Source: Micrococcales bacterium 73-13
Lineage (GTDB): Bacteria; Actinomycetota; Actinomycetes; Actinomycetales; Microbacteriaceae
Length of the DNA: 35,731 nucleotides
Assembly (NCBI GenBank): GCA_001898855.1
Contig: MKVN01000047.1
Span: forward strand, 1-35,731
Direction: 5' to 3'
Below are positions 7,714 to 14,763 of this stretch, one piece after another. The notes under the pieces were generated by a model. That model saw only the letters and a list, made by a program, of their open reading frames with translations. It was not told where the DNA came from and made no database searches. Each line of letters starts with the position of its first letter. Position 1 is the first letter of the stretch. The translations under genes were made by a program, and so were the position numbers.

Positions 7714-8541
7714 TCAGGCCGCAGGGCGCCAGGCGCGGGCGAGGATCAGGACGGCGATCGCGACGACGAGCAGCACGAGGGCGAGGGCGATCGCGGTGCC
7801 CTGCGAGACGCCGGCGCCGTTGAACGCGGTGTAGATCGCGAGCGGCATGGTGCGGGTGGTGCCCGGCGAGTTGCCGGCGAACAGCGCCGTCGCGCCGAAC
7901 TCGCCGGCGGCGCGCGCGAAGCAGAGCGTCAGCCCGGCCGCGATGCCCGGCCCGGCGAGCGGGATCGTCACCCGCAGCAGCGTCTGGAACGGGGTCGCCC
8001 CGAGATCGGCGGACGCGAGCGGCAGCTCGGGGTCGAGCCCCCGCACGGCGCCCTCGACCGCGAGCACCAGGAACGGGAACGCGACGAACGCCTGCGCGAG
8101 CACGACCGCCGCGCTGGTGAACGGCAGCTGGACGCCCGCGACGCTCAGGCCCTGCCCGAGCCAGCCGTTGCGGCCGAGCAGGTAGAGCAGGGCGACGCCG
8201 CCGACCATCGGCGGCAGGATCAGCGGGATCGTCGTGATCGCGCGCAGCAGCGAGCCCAGCCAGGGGCGGGCCCGCGCGATGCAGATCGCGAGCGGGATGC
8301 CGAGCAGCGCGCAGATCGCGGTGGCCAGGAGCGCGGTCCAGATCGACAGCCAGAGCGCCTCGAGGGTCGCCGGGGTCATCACGTCGGACCAGAGCGTCGA
8401 CCAGTCCGCGCGGCCGACCAGCGCGGTCAGCGGCAGCACGAGGAACGCCACGCCGACGAAGGCGGGCGCCGCCAGCCACAGCGGGACCCCGCTCCCGCCG
8501 CCCGTGCGCGGGGCGGCGACGCCGAGGCCGAGCGCCGTCAT
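7714..8541 (-). CDS. modB: Molybdate ABC transporter permease ModB
   Basis: A 275-aa inner-membrane permease with about six helices. The cytoplasmic coupling loop EAA-like segment ASADLGATPFQTLLRVTIPL, just before a Gly/Pro turn (AGPGIAAGLTLCFARAAGEFGATALFAGN), is characteristic of ModB/CysT-type molybdate and sulfate permeases, including the AGEFGAT motif. Its ATG overlaps the modA stop by four bases (ATGA), so translation is probably coupled. The usual next gene, modC for the ATPase, is missing: the next gene is the convergent EamA transporter. Confidence 0.94.
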   Translation of the reverse strand: MTALGLGVAAPRTGGGSGVPLWLAAPAFVGVAFLVLPLTALVGRADWSTLWSDVMTPATLEALWLSIWTALLATAICALLGIPLAICIARARPWLGSLLRAITTIPLILPPMVGGVALLYLLGRNGWLGQGLSVAGVQLPFTSAAVVLAQAFVAFPFLVLAVEGAVRGLDPELPLASADLGATPFQTLLRVTIPLAGPGIAAGLTLCFARAAGEFGATALFAGNSPGTTRTMPLAIYTAFNGAGVSQGTAIALALVLLVVAIAVLILARAWRPAA

Positions 8542-9347
8542 GGCCTGCCGAAGCCGAGCTTCCCGAGGATCGCCTGGCCCTGCGGACCGGTCACGAAGGC
8601 CGCGAACGCCGCCGCGGCGGCGGCGTTCGGGGCGGCGTCGAGCGCGGCGATCGGGTACCGGTTGACGACCTCGCCGGCGCGATCCGGAACCATCGACTCG
8701 ACGTCCGTGCGGCCGGCGACGTCGGTCGCGTAGACCAGACCGGCGTCCGCCTCGCCCGCGGCCACCTTGGTGAGCACGGCGGTGACGTTCTGCTCGAAGC
8801 TGACCGGGGCGACCGCGACGCCGTCGAGGCCGAGCAGCTTCGTGGCGGCCTTGCCGCAGGGCACCTCGGCGTCGCAGAGCACCACGCGCAGCGCCGGGTC
8901 GGCGAGGTCGGCGAGCGAGGTCACGCCGCCGGGATTGCCCTCGGGCACGGCGATGACGAGCGTGTTCGTCGCGAACAGCACCGGGGTGCTCGTGATCAGA
9001 CCCGCGTCGACGACCTTCTGCAGGTTCCCCTCGTCCGCCGAGGCGAAGACGTCGACCGGCTTGCCCTCGATGATCTGGGTGGCCAGCGTGCTCGAGCCGT
9101 CGTACTCGATCGGCAGCACGTCGACGCCCGGGTTCGCCGCCTCGAAGGCCGCCGCGATCTCGTCGAACGCCGCCTTCAGCGAGGCGGCGGCCGAGACCGT
9201 CAGCTCGCCGCCGAGGGCCGACGTCTCGGGGACGTCCGGGTCGGCCGTCGGGCTCGCGGACGGGGCCGGCGCGGGCGAGGCGCAGGCGGTGAGCGCAGCG
9301 GCGGCGGTGACGGCGGCGACGACGGCGAGCGCGCGGATGGTGCGCAT
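8538..9347 (-). CDS. modA: Molybdate-binding lipoprotein ModA
   Basis: A 269-aa periplasmic-type binding protein exported and lipidated at Cys22 (lipobox LTAC after a hydrophobic signal). The mature part shows ModA features: ELTVSAAASLKAAFDEIAAAFE near the N-terminus (the Ser and Ala-Ala-Ser region binds the oxyanion), YDGSSTLATQIIEGKPVDVFASAD, and an L-V-Y-A-T-D segment for the second lobe hinge (GEADAGLVYATDVAG). It captures molybdate or tungstate for ModB. It starts three bases after the HTH-TOBE gene, with a GAGGAG ribosome site inside that gene's end, so the three genes form an operon. Confidence 0.93.
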   Translation of the reverse strand: MRTIRALAVVAAVTAAAALTACASPAPAPSASPTADPDVPETSALGGELTVSAAASLKAAFDEIAAAFEAANPGVDVLPIEYDGSSTLATQIIEGKPVDVFASADEGNLQKVVDAGLITSTPVLFATNTLVIAVPEGNPGGVTSLADLADPALRVVLCDAEVPCGKAATKLLGLDGVAVAPVSFEQNVTAVLTKVAAGEADAGLVYATDVAGRTDVESMVPDRAGEVVNRYPIAALDAAPNAAAAAAFAAFVTGPQGQAILGKLGFGRP

Positions 9348-9350
9348 GGG

Positions 9351-9743
9351 TCAGCTCCTCGGGGTCTCGACGATGACGGTGGTGGCCTTGACGACCGCGA
9401 CGGCGAGCGAGCCGGGCTCGAGCCCGAGCTCGCGGACGGCCTCCGCGGACATCAGCGAGACGACGCGGTGCGGGCCGGCCTGGACGTCGACCTGCGCCAT
9501 GACGCCGTCCGCGACGACCCGGGTGACCAGGCCGACGAAGCGGTTGCGGGCGCTGCTCAGGCGGTCGGTCGGGTCGGGCGCCGCCTCGGCGCGCTGCCGG
9601 GCCCAGTCGGCGAGCGCGGCGCCGGGGATCTCGGCCGGAGCGGCACCGGTGGTCGGAAGCGCGCCGGAGTCGACCCAGCGACGGACCGTGTCGTCGCTGA
9701 CGCCGAGCAGCTGCGCCGCTTCCGCGATCCGATACGCGTGCAT
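9351..9743 (-). CDS. HTH-TOBE molybdate-responsive regulator (ModE-like role)
   Basis: A 130-aa two-domain protein. Residues 1-50 are a MerR/excisionase-type helix-turn-helix (YRIAEAAQLLGVSDDTVRRWVDSG). Residues about 63-130 are a TOBE/Mop oxyanion-binding domain (SSARNRFVGLVTRVVADGVM, then GPHRVVSLMSAEAVRELGLEPGS and VVKATTVIVETP). In actinobacteria such proteins sit beside modA and are thought to sense molybdate in place of ModE; that role here is inferred from neighbourhood. ATG at 9743 follows TAGGAT by six bases. It is first in an operon with modA and modB and could repress it when molybdate is abundant. Confidence 0.85.
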   Translation of the reverse strand: MHAYRIAEAAQLLGVSDDTVRRWVDSGALPTTGAAPAEIPGAALADWARQRAEAAPDPTDRLSSARNRFVGLVTRVVADGVMAQVDVQAGPHRVVSLMSAEAVRELGLEPGSLAVAVVKATTVIVETPRS

Positions 9744-9749
9744 TCCGCG

Positions 9750-9755
9750 ATCCTA
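9750..9755 (-). promoter_or_regulatory. Leaderless-type -10 (TAGGAT) of the molybdate operon
   Basis: TAGGAT on the minus strand, six bases before the ATG at 9743, in the 91-bp gap after nirK. The gap also holds GATCGATCC/GATCGA-rich DNA near 9780-9825 that might contain a regulator site, but no clear symmetric operator was found. Confidence 0.55.
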
Positions 9756-9834
9756 TCGCCGCAGGCGCGGACCATCGGACGTGATCGATCCGCAGCAGCG
9801 GCGGTCGATCGCGGGCGATCGAGGACGGCCTCGC

Positions 9835-12492
9835 TCAGCCGGCGGCCGGGGCGACCCGGAGGACGCCGTGCGCGCCGCGCTCCGCGTCGATCATGAAGTG
9901 GGAGACGAAGGGGTAGTCCCCGGCCTCGGGGAGGACCAGCTCGACGAAGCCGCCCTGCGCGGGCATCAGCCCGAGCGCCTGCGAACCGGTCCCCTCCGCG
10001 CGGTCGACGAGGTACCGCCCCTCCGACCAGACGGTGTCGAACTGGCCGCCGACGACGTGGAAGCTCGACGGCCGCTCGATCCCGGCGTCCAGCACCCAGA
10101 TCCGCACCCGCTCGCCGACCCGCGCCGTGAGCGGCGCGTGGTCGTACTGGTTCGCGTAGCCGTTGAAGACGACGAGGTCCGGGCGCCGCTCCGCGACCTT
10201 GTCGGCGTCGACCTCGCCGCCGGGGTCGCCGAGGTAGTACTCCCCCTGCACCAGCACGTAGCTGCGATCGACCTGCGGCAGGTCGTCCGGCTCGATGACC
10301 ACCGCGCCGACCATGCCGTTCGCGATGTGCGCGCTCATCGGCATGGTCGAGCAGTGGTACATCCAGATGCCGGCGCGCGTCGCGGTGAAGACGTACCGCA
10401 GCCGCTCGCCCGGCGCGATGGTGCGCATCGGCTCGTCCGGCGCGAGCGAGCCGGCGTGGAAGTCCACCGAGTGCCCCATCGAGGCGTCGTTGACGAGGGT
10501 GACCTCGAAGGTGTCGCCGACCCGGCCGTGCAGCACGGGCCCCGGGGCGGTGCCGTCGTACGTCCAGAGCGTCTGCGTGATGCCCGGCGCGACCTCCGTC
10601 ACGGTGTCGCGCACGGTCAGCGTCAGCCGGTGCGTGGTCGGCTCGTCGGAGGGCGGCAGCGCGGGCAGCTCCGCGTCGAACGGGCGGAAGCCGGGCCCCG
10701 GCTGCGCCGTCGGGTCGAGGGCGCCGGCCGTCGTGTGCGCGCCGTGGTCGCCCGCGTCCGTCGCCGTGCCGTCGGGCGGCGCCGAGGCCGCCGGCCCGCC
10801 GACGGCCACGACGGTCAGCGTCATGCCCATCTGGCGGTGGCCGACGATGGAGCACCAGCCGTCGAGGTCGCCGGTGATCACCCCCGCGTCGACGGTCGTC
10901 GAGCCGCCGGGCGCGAGCCGTCCGCTCGTGACGCCGTCGGCGAGCACGAGATCGTGCGTCTGCACGGCGTCGGCGTTGACGAGCTCGATCACCAGCCGCG
11001 TGCCGACCGGCACCTCGATGCGATCGGGGGCGAACCGCATGTCGGCCGCCTCGACCCGAACGGTCTGCACCGGGGCGTCCGGATCCCCGGCCGCGGCGGC
11101 GCCCCGCCCGAGCGACAGCGGGTCCACGGCGACGCACCCGACGACCGCGAGCACGACCGCGAGCAGGCCGGCGACGGCCTGGCCGGCGCGACGGCCCGCC
11201 GGCTGCTCGCCCTCCGGGACGATCGGCCCGCGGCGGGGCCCGTCGAGGGTCGCGCCGGCCGCCTTGGCCCGGCGCTGAGCGCGCATGGCGGCGACCATGA
11301 CGAGCAGGAAGGACGCCATCGCGACGAGGTAGAGCGCCGAGGCGACCACCCGCATCAGGCTCGGCACCGGCAGCGCGCACACCGCGAGCGCGGCGTTCGC
11401 GACCGTCACGCGCAGCGGGCCGAGCCGGTCGAACGCCGCCGTGCCGATCCGCACCGGCGTGGGGCCGCCGCCGAGCACCACCGGGACGAGGTAGCTCAGG
11501 GCGCCGACCAGCACCTGCGCCGCGAAGCCGGCGGCGAGATACGGCGCGATCCGCCCGACGAGGGCCGGCAGCGCCGCGGGGCCCGAGCCGTCGATCGCCG
11601 CGACCGCCGTGCCGACGACGAGCAGCACGACCGAGCCCGCCCACCACAGCAGCGCCATGCCGACCGAGATCGCCGCGAAGCTGCGCGGCGGCGCCTGGCG
11701 GGCGGCGCGCCACAGCGAGACCCCGATCACGACGAGCCCCGTCAGGTAGGCGGCGAGCCCGAGCGCGACCAGCGGCAGCCAGCCGATGGCGGCCCCGAGC
11801 GCCGCCGCGAGGACCCCGGCGGCGAGCCACGGCAGCGCGCGGGCGGCGCCGAGCGCGGCGCGCTCGTCGGCGCGGGTGCGCAGGATCGTCGGCCACAGCG
11901 TCACGACCGTGCCGGCGACGGTCAGGCCGATCCAGCCGAGCACGTTCAGCAGGGCGTGCGCGGCCACCAGGCCCGGTCGGTCGTCGCCGCGGGCGAGGAC
12001 GGCGCCGATCCCCGCGCCGACCACGAGCACGGCCGCGGCCGCGACGTAGTAGCGGACGGTCCGCCCGAACCGTCCGGGCAGGGCGGCGCGCAGCCGGCGC
12101 AGCAGCGCGCCGCCGTGCCATCCGACGGCGACGACCAGCGCCGTCGCGCCCGCGACGGTCACCGGCCAGACCCGGGCCGGCACGCCGACCAGGACGAGCA
12201 CGACCCCGCCGTTGGCGAGCAGCAGCCGGATGCGCTCCGTCCGGCGGTCGGCGACGGTCGCGGCGCGGCGCAGCAGCGCGAAGGAGAAGTACTGGCTCCA
12301 CACCAGGATCGCGTGGGTGACCGCGCCGAGCAGCAGCAGGTGGATGAGCAGCCAGCCGGCCACCGGCAGCTGCCGGTGCACGAGCGCCGCGACGACGGTC
12401 AGCACCAGCCAGACCACGGTCGGGATGTCGCGCATCGGCTGGAAGCCGCGCGCGGGCGCCTTCGCTGCGGCCGGGTGCTCGGGGCCGCTCAT
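9835..12492 (-). CDS. nirK: Membrane-fused copper nitrite reductase (NirK) with extra cupredoxin
   Basis: An 885-aa three-part protein. Residues about 21-400 carry some 11-12 membrane helices with scattered His residues (AHALLNVLGWIGLTVAGT resembles the haem-copper/NnrS style), plus one more helix near 438-455. Residues 476-563 are a cupredoxin with type 1 copper ligands H513, C547, H552 and M555 or M557. Residues about 600-885 are a NirK core: H674, C714, H722 and M727 for type 1 copper; H679, H713 and H865 for type 2 copper; catalytic D677 and H812. It should reduce nitrite to nitric oxide outside the membrane, with the first cupredoxin feeding electrons. The ATG overlaps the upstream gene by four bases. 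Actinobacterial fusions of this kind are known; the role of the membrane part is not. Confidence 0.88.
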   Translation of the reverse strand: MSGPEHPAAAKAPARGFQPMRDIPTVVWLVLTVVAALVHRQLPVAGWLLIHLLLLGAVTHAILVWSQYFSFALLRRAATVADRRTERIRLLLANGGVVLVLVGVPARVWPVTVAGATALVVAVGWHGGALLRRLRAALPGRFGRTVRYYVAAAAVLVVGAGIGAVLARGDDRPGLVAAHALLNVLGWIGLTVAGTVVTLWPTILRTRADERAALGAARALPWLAAGVLAAALGAAIGWLPLVALGLAAYLTGLVVIGVSLWRAARQAPPRSFAAISVGMALLWWAGSVVLLVVGTAVAAIDGSGPAALPALVGRIAPYLAAGFAAQVLVGALSYLVPVVLGGGPTPVRIGTAAFDRLGPLRVTVANAALAVCALPVPSLMRVVASALYLVAMASFLLVMVAAMRAQRRAKAAGATLDGPRRGPIVPEGEQPAGRRAGQAVAGLLAVVLAVVGCVAVDPLSLGRGAAAAGDPDAPVQTVRVEAADMRFAPDRIEVPVGTRLVIELVNADAVQTHDLVLADGVTSGRLAPGGSTTVDAGVITGDLDGWCSIVGHRQMGMTLTVVAVGGPAASAPPDGTATDAGDHGAHTTAGALDPTAQPGPGFRPFDAELPALPPSDEPTTHRLTLTVRDTVTEVAPGITQTLWTYDGTAPGPVLHGRVGDTFEVTLVNDASMGHSVDFHAGSLAPDEPMRTIAPGERLRYVFTATRAGIWMYHCSTMPMSAHIANGMVGAVVIEPDDLPQVDRSYVLVQGEYYLGDPGGEVDADKVAERRPDLVVFNGYANQYDHAPLTARVGERVRIWVLDAGIERPSSFHVVGGQFDTVWSEGRYLVDRAEGTGSQALGLMPAQGGFVELVLPEAGDYPFVSHFMIDAERGAHGVLRVAPAAG

Positions 12493-13664
12493 CGGGCGCC
12501 CTCCCCGACTCGGACGGATCCCGGCTCGGATCCCGGCTCGGATCCCGGCTCGGATCGCCGCGCGGGACGGCGTGCGGGGCCGAGCAGCGCGCTCGTCAGG
12601 GCCGTGCCGGCGAACAGCAGCAGGGCGGCGACGCCGAGCGCGCCGCCCGCCTGGCGGCCGGCGGGGACGCCGAGGCCGTCGCCCAGCCAGAGCCGGACCA
12701 GCAGCGCGACCTGCAGCAGCGCGGCCGGCGCCCAGAACGCCGCTCGGTAGGGGAGCGCGATCCGCAGCACCGCCGGCAGGATCGTCGTCGCGTGCGCCAT
12801 GATCATCGAGAACACGTAGCCGAGGAACACGGCGTGCGCCACCGCGTCGTACGCCGCCCCGTCCGGCTCGCCGAACAGCAGCACCACGGCCGCGACGACG
12901 AGCCACGCGTAGCCGGCGAGGATGCACGCGGCCATGTACCGCGTCACGCCGGCGGCCCGGATGGTGCGGCGGGCGACGTCGTGCACGATCAGCCAGCCCG
13001 CGAGCGCGAGCAGCGCGACGCCGAGCAGCACCGCGCCGGCGTCCGGGAGCACGACCCCGACGACGAGGGCGGCGGTCACGGCCCAGGCGTGGACGAGCAG
13101 GCGGGCGCCGGCGCGCGGTCCCATCGTGATGCGGGCCAGCTCGACGCGCTCCGCGGCGATGGTCAGCACGAGGAAGCCGATCAGCCACGGCACGACCATG
13201 GTCATGGCGTCCTGGCCCAGCCAGATCACCGCGCCGCCGAGCCCGAGCGCGGCGCCGAGCAGCTGGGTGAGCAGCGCAGCGTCGTGCTGCCGGCGCCAGA
13301 GCGGCAGGTAGAGCAGCACGAAGGCGGCCGCGCCGGCGACGAGCACCGCCTTCCCGACGACGAGCGGCACCGGGGTCGCGACCAGCAGGACGCCGCCGGC
13401 GCCGAGCAGGCCCGGCGCGGCGTAGCCGTACCAGCGCCCGAGGGCCGTGGCCCGCTCGAGCGCGACGAGCGTGCCGACGAAGCCGAGCACGAGCAGCATC
13501 CCGTGCACGACCGGCAGCCGCGTCGCGTCGACCGGGGCGGGCAGGTCGAGCAGCAGCAGGCCGGCGTCGAGCCCGGCGAGCAGCGCGAGGCCGGCCGGCA
13601 GCAGCCAGACGAGCCGCCAGGAAGGGGCGCGGCGCGCGGCGGACGGCCCCGCCGGCCGGCTCAT
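12489..13664 (-). CDS. NnrS-like multi-pass membrane protein
   Basis: A 391-aa protein with about 11-12 hydrophobic helices. Conserved-looking elements are LPVVHGMLLVLGFVGTLVAL with LERATALGRWYGY near the N-terminus and AHAVFLGYVFSMIMAHATTI near the C-terminus, both with His residues placed as in the haem/copper-binding NnrS family, which is linked to nitric-oxide stress and denitrification. The C-terminus is a short hydrophilic tail containing three EPGS repeats. The start ATG at 13664 overlaps the regulator stop (ATGA) and the end overlaps nirK, so this gene sits in a tightly coupled regulator-NnrS-nirK operon. The family call is by motif and context and is moderate. Confidence 0.6.
   Translation of the reverse strand: MSRPAGPSAARRAPSWRLVWLLPAGLALLAGLDAGLLLLDLPAPVDATRLPVVHGMLLVLGFVGTLVALERATALGRWYGYAAPGLLGAGGVLLVATPVPLVVGKAVLVAGAAAFVLLYLPLWRRQHDAALLTQLLGAALGLGGAVIWLGQDAMTMVVPWLIGFLVLTIAAERVELARITMGPRAGARLLVHAWAVTAALVVGVVLPDAGAVLLGVALLALAGWLIVHDVARRTIRAAGVTRYMAACILAGYAWLVVAAVVLLFGEPDGAAYDAVAHAVFLGYVFSMIMAHATTILPAVLRIALPYRAAFWAPAALLQVALLVRLWLGDGLGVPAGRQAGGALGVAALLLFAGTALTSALLGPARRPARRSEPGSEPGSEPGSVRVGEGAR
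12516..12551. repeat. Three perfect tandem 12-bp repeats
   Basis: GGATCCCGGCTC is repeated three times in exact tandem with a partial fourth copy (GGATC). It lies in the last codons of the NnrS-like gene and encodes EPGS repeats. Such a repeat can vary in copy number by slippage without changing the frame. Confidence 0.8.
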
Positions 13665-14332
13665 GAGGCGGCCTGCAGCCGCAGGACGCACGCACCGCCG
13701 GCCGCGGCGAAGGGCTCGAGCGCGGCGCCGGCGTCGCGATCGTGCGAGCGGACGATGCCCTCGACCATCCCCTCGTGCACGGCGCAGACCACCTCGGTGC
13801 GCCGCGCCGCGGCGGCGATGAGCGGGCAGCGGCGCAGGTGCAGAGCGTCGCCGACCCGCTCCGGGCCGAAGCCCTGCTCCCGCATCAGGTCGACCAGGAG
13901 CCCGCGCGGATCGGCGCCGGCCGGCTGCTCGGCCGCGAGCCGCGCGCCCCAGGCGACCCCCGCCGCGCGGGCGAGGCCGCGCGCGGCGGCGCCGGCGCCG
14001 ACGAGGGCGTCGGCGAGCGCCGCGGCCAGGCCGGCATAGGGGCTGACCGCCCCCGGGTCGACCGCGCGCCAGCGATGGCTCGGACGCCCGCGTCCGATCG
14101 GCGGGTCCTGCTCGCGCCGGATGTGGCCGTCCGCCCGCAGCCGGTCGAGGTGCCCGCGGACGGTGTTCTCGTGGAGTCCGGTGGCGGCCGCCAGCTCGGC
14201 GGCGGAGGCGGAGCCGCGGGACTCGATCTCCCGGAGCAGCCGCTCGCGGCTCGGGGAGTGGCGGCGATCGCCGGCGGTGCGGCGGGGTGCGGCGCCGGCC
14301 GCGCCCCGCGTCGCGCTCCGATTCTTTTCCAC
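13661..14332 (-). CDS. SufR-like HTH regulator, candidate iron-sulfur or NO sensor
   Basis: A 223-aa protein. Residues about 25-90 are a winged helix (SRERLLREIESRGSASAAEL, TGLHENTVRGHLDRLRADGH, wing RGRPSHRW). The C-terminal half ends in a domain with LHLRRCPLIAAAA, VVCAVHEGMVEGI and GGACVLRL. Cys169, Cys183 and Cys215 follow the CP...C...C order of SufR-type regulators, which bind an iron-sulfur cluster (spacing in cyanobacterial SufR is C-x12-C-x27-C; here x13 and x31). A GTG at 14332 is chosen because TACACT lies seven bases upstream; the frame stays open to 14506 but would overlap the divergent gene. It leads the NnrS-nirK operon and is the natural candidate regulator. Confidence 0.75.
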   Translation of the reverse strand: MEKNRSATRGAAGAAPRRTAGDRRHSPSRERLLREIESRGSASAAELAAATGLHENTVRGHLDRLRADGHIRREQDPPIGRGRPSHRWRAVDPGAVSPYAGLAAALADALVGAGAAARGLARAAGVAWGARLAAEQPAGADPRGLLVDLMREQGFGPERVGDALHLRRCPLIAAAARRTEVVCAVHEGMVEGIVRSHDRDAGAALEPFAAAGGACVLRLQAAS

Positions 14333-14339
14333 GGGATCA

Positions 14340-14352
14340 AGTGTAATAAAAT
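14340..14352. promoter_or_regulatory. Divergent promoter region of the nirK operon and DUF2249 gene
   Basis: TACACT on the minus strand (14345-14340) sits seven bases before the regulator GTG. TAAAAT on the plus strand (14347-14352) could be the -10 of the DUF2249 gene, giving a leader of about 29 bases. This 20-bp segment is strikingly AT-rich against its surroundings and is a likely control point, but no clear FNR or NsrR box is visible. Confidence 0.4.
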
Positions 14353-14387
14353 CATCGCAACGGAGACAGCGGGACCAGGGGAGCGCC

Positions 14388-14705
14388 ATGACGCAGCACA
14401 TCGACATCCATCGCTCGCACGAGGAGGCCGTCGACCAGCCCTCGAACGGGAGCTGCGCCTGCGGCGAGGCCGACGAGGAGCTGCCCGAGCTCGACGTGCA
14501 GACCATCCCGCACGCGATCCGGCACGCCGCGATCTTCGGCGCGATCGAGGCGCTGCGCCCCGGCGCCGGGATGATCGTCTCCGCGACGCACGACCCGATC
14601 CCGCTGCTGGCCCAGCTGCGCGCCAGGCACGGGGACGCCTACCCGACGCGCTACCTCGACGAGGGCCCGGAGCGCTGGCGCATCCTCATCCGCAGCGCCG
14701 GCTGA
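14388..14705 (+). CDS. DUF2249 domain protein
   Basis: A 105-aa soluble protein. After a 30-residue acidic N-terminus with CAC in SNGSCACGEADEE, the DUF2249 core runs from LDVQTIPHAIRHAAIFGAIE through LRPGAGMIVSATHDPIPLLAQL to YLDEGPERWRILIRSAG. ATG at 14388 has a GGGGAG ribosome site seven bases upstream. The first Met in the longer frame is not supported. DUF2249 proteins frequently accompany denitrification and nitric-oxide genes and may help mature or protect metalloproteins, but their biochemistry is not known to me. Here it is divergent from the nirK operon and upstream of the Moco operon. Confidence 0.82.
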   Translation: MTQHIDIHRSHEEAVDQPSNGSCACGEADEELPELDVQTIPHAIRHAAIFGAIEALRPGAGMIVSATHDPIPLLAQLRARHGDAYPTRYLDEGPERWRILIRSAG

Positions 14706-14751
14706 GCACGGCCACCCGTCGGGGCCGAGCGGCAGCCGCGACGAACGGAAC

Positions 14752-14757
14752 TACCCT
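14752..14757 (+). promoter_or_regulatory. Leaderless-type -10 (TACCCT) of the moeB-moaD operon
   Basis: TACCCT, six bases, then GTG at 14764. Because the message would start at the start codon there is no room for a Moco riboswitch or other leader. Confidence 0.55.
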
Positions 14758-14763
14758 GGGGTC

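Noticed and set aside
7562-8479. A second minus-strand frame across modB
   Set aside because: Off-frame shadow of modB with Arg/Asp-rich translation.
8767-12750. A long plus-strand frame opposite modA and nirK
   Set aside because: Low-complexity Asp/Arg/Gly-rich translation with no domain; the minus-strand genes explain the DNA fully.
13661-14506. A longer start for the SufR-like regulator reaching 14506
   Set aside because: It would overlap the divergent DUF2249 coding region and its promoter; the GTG at 14332 has a better-placed -10 element.
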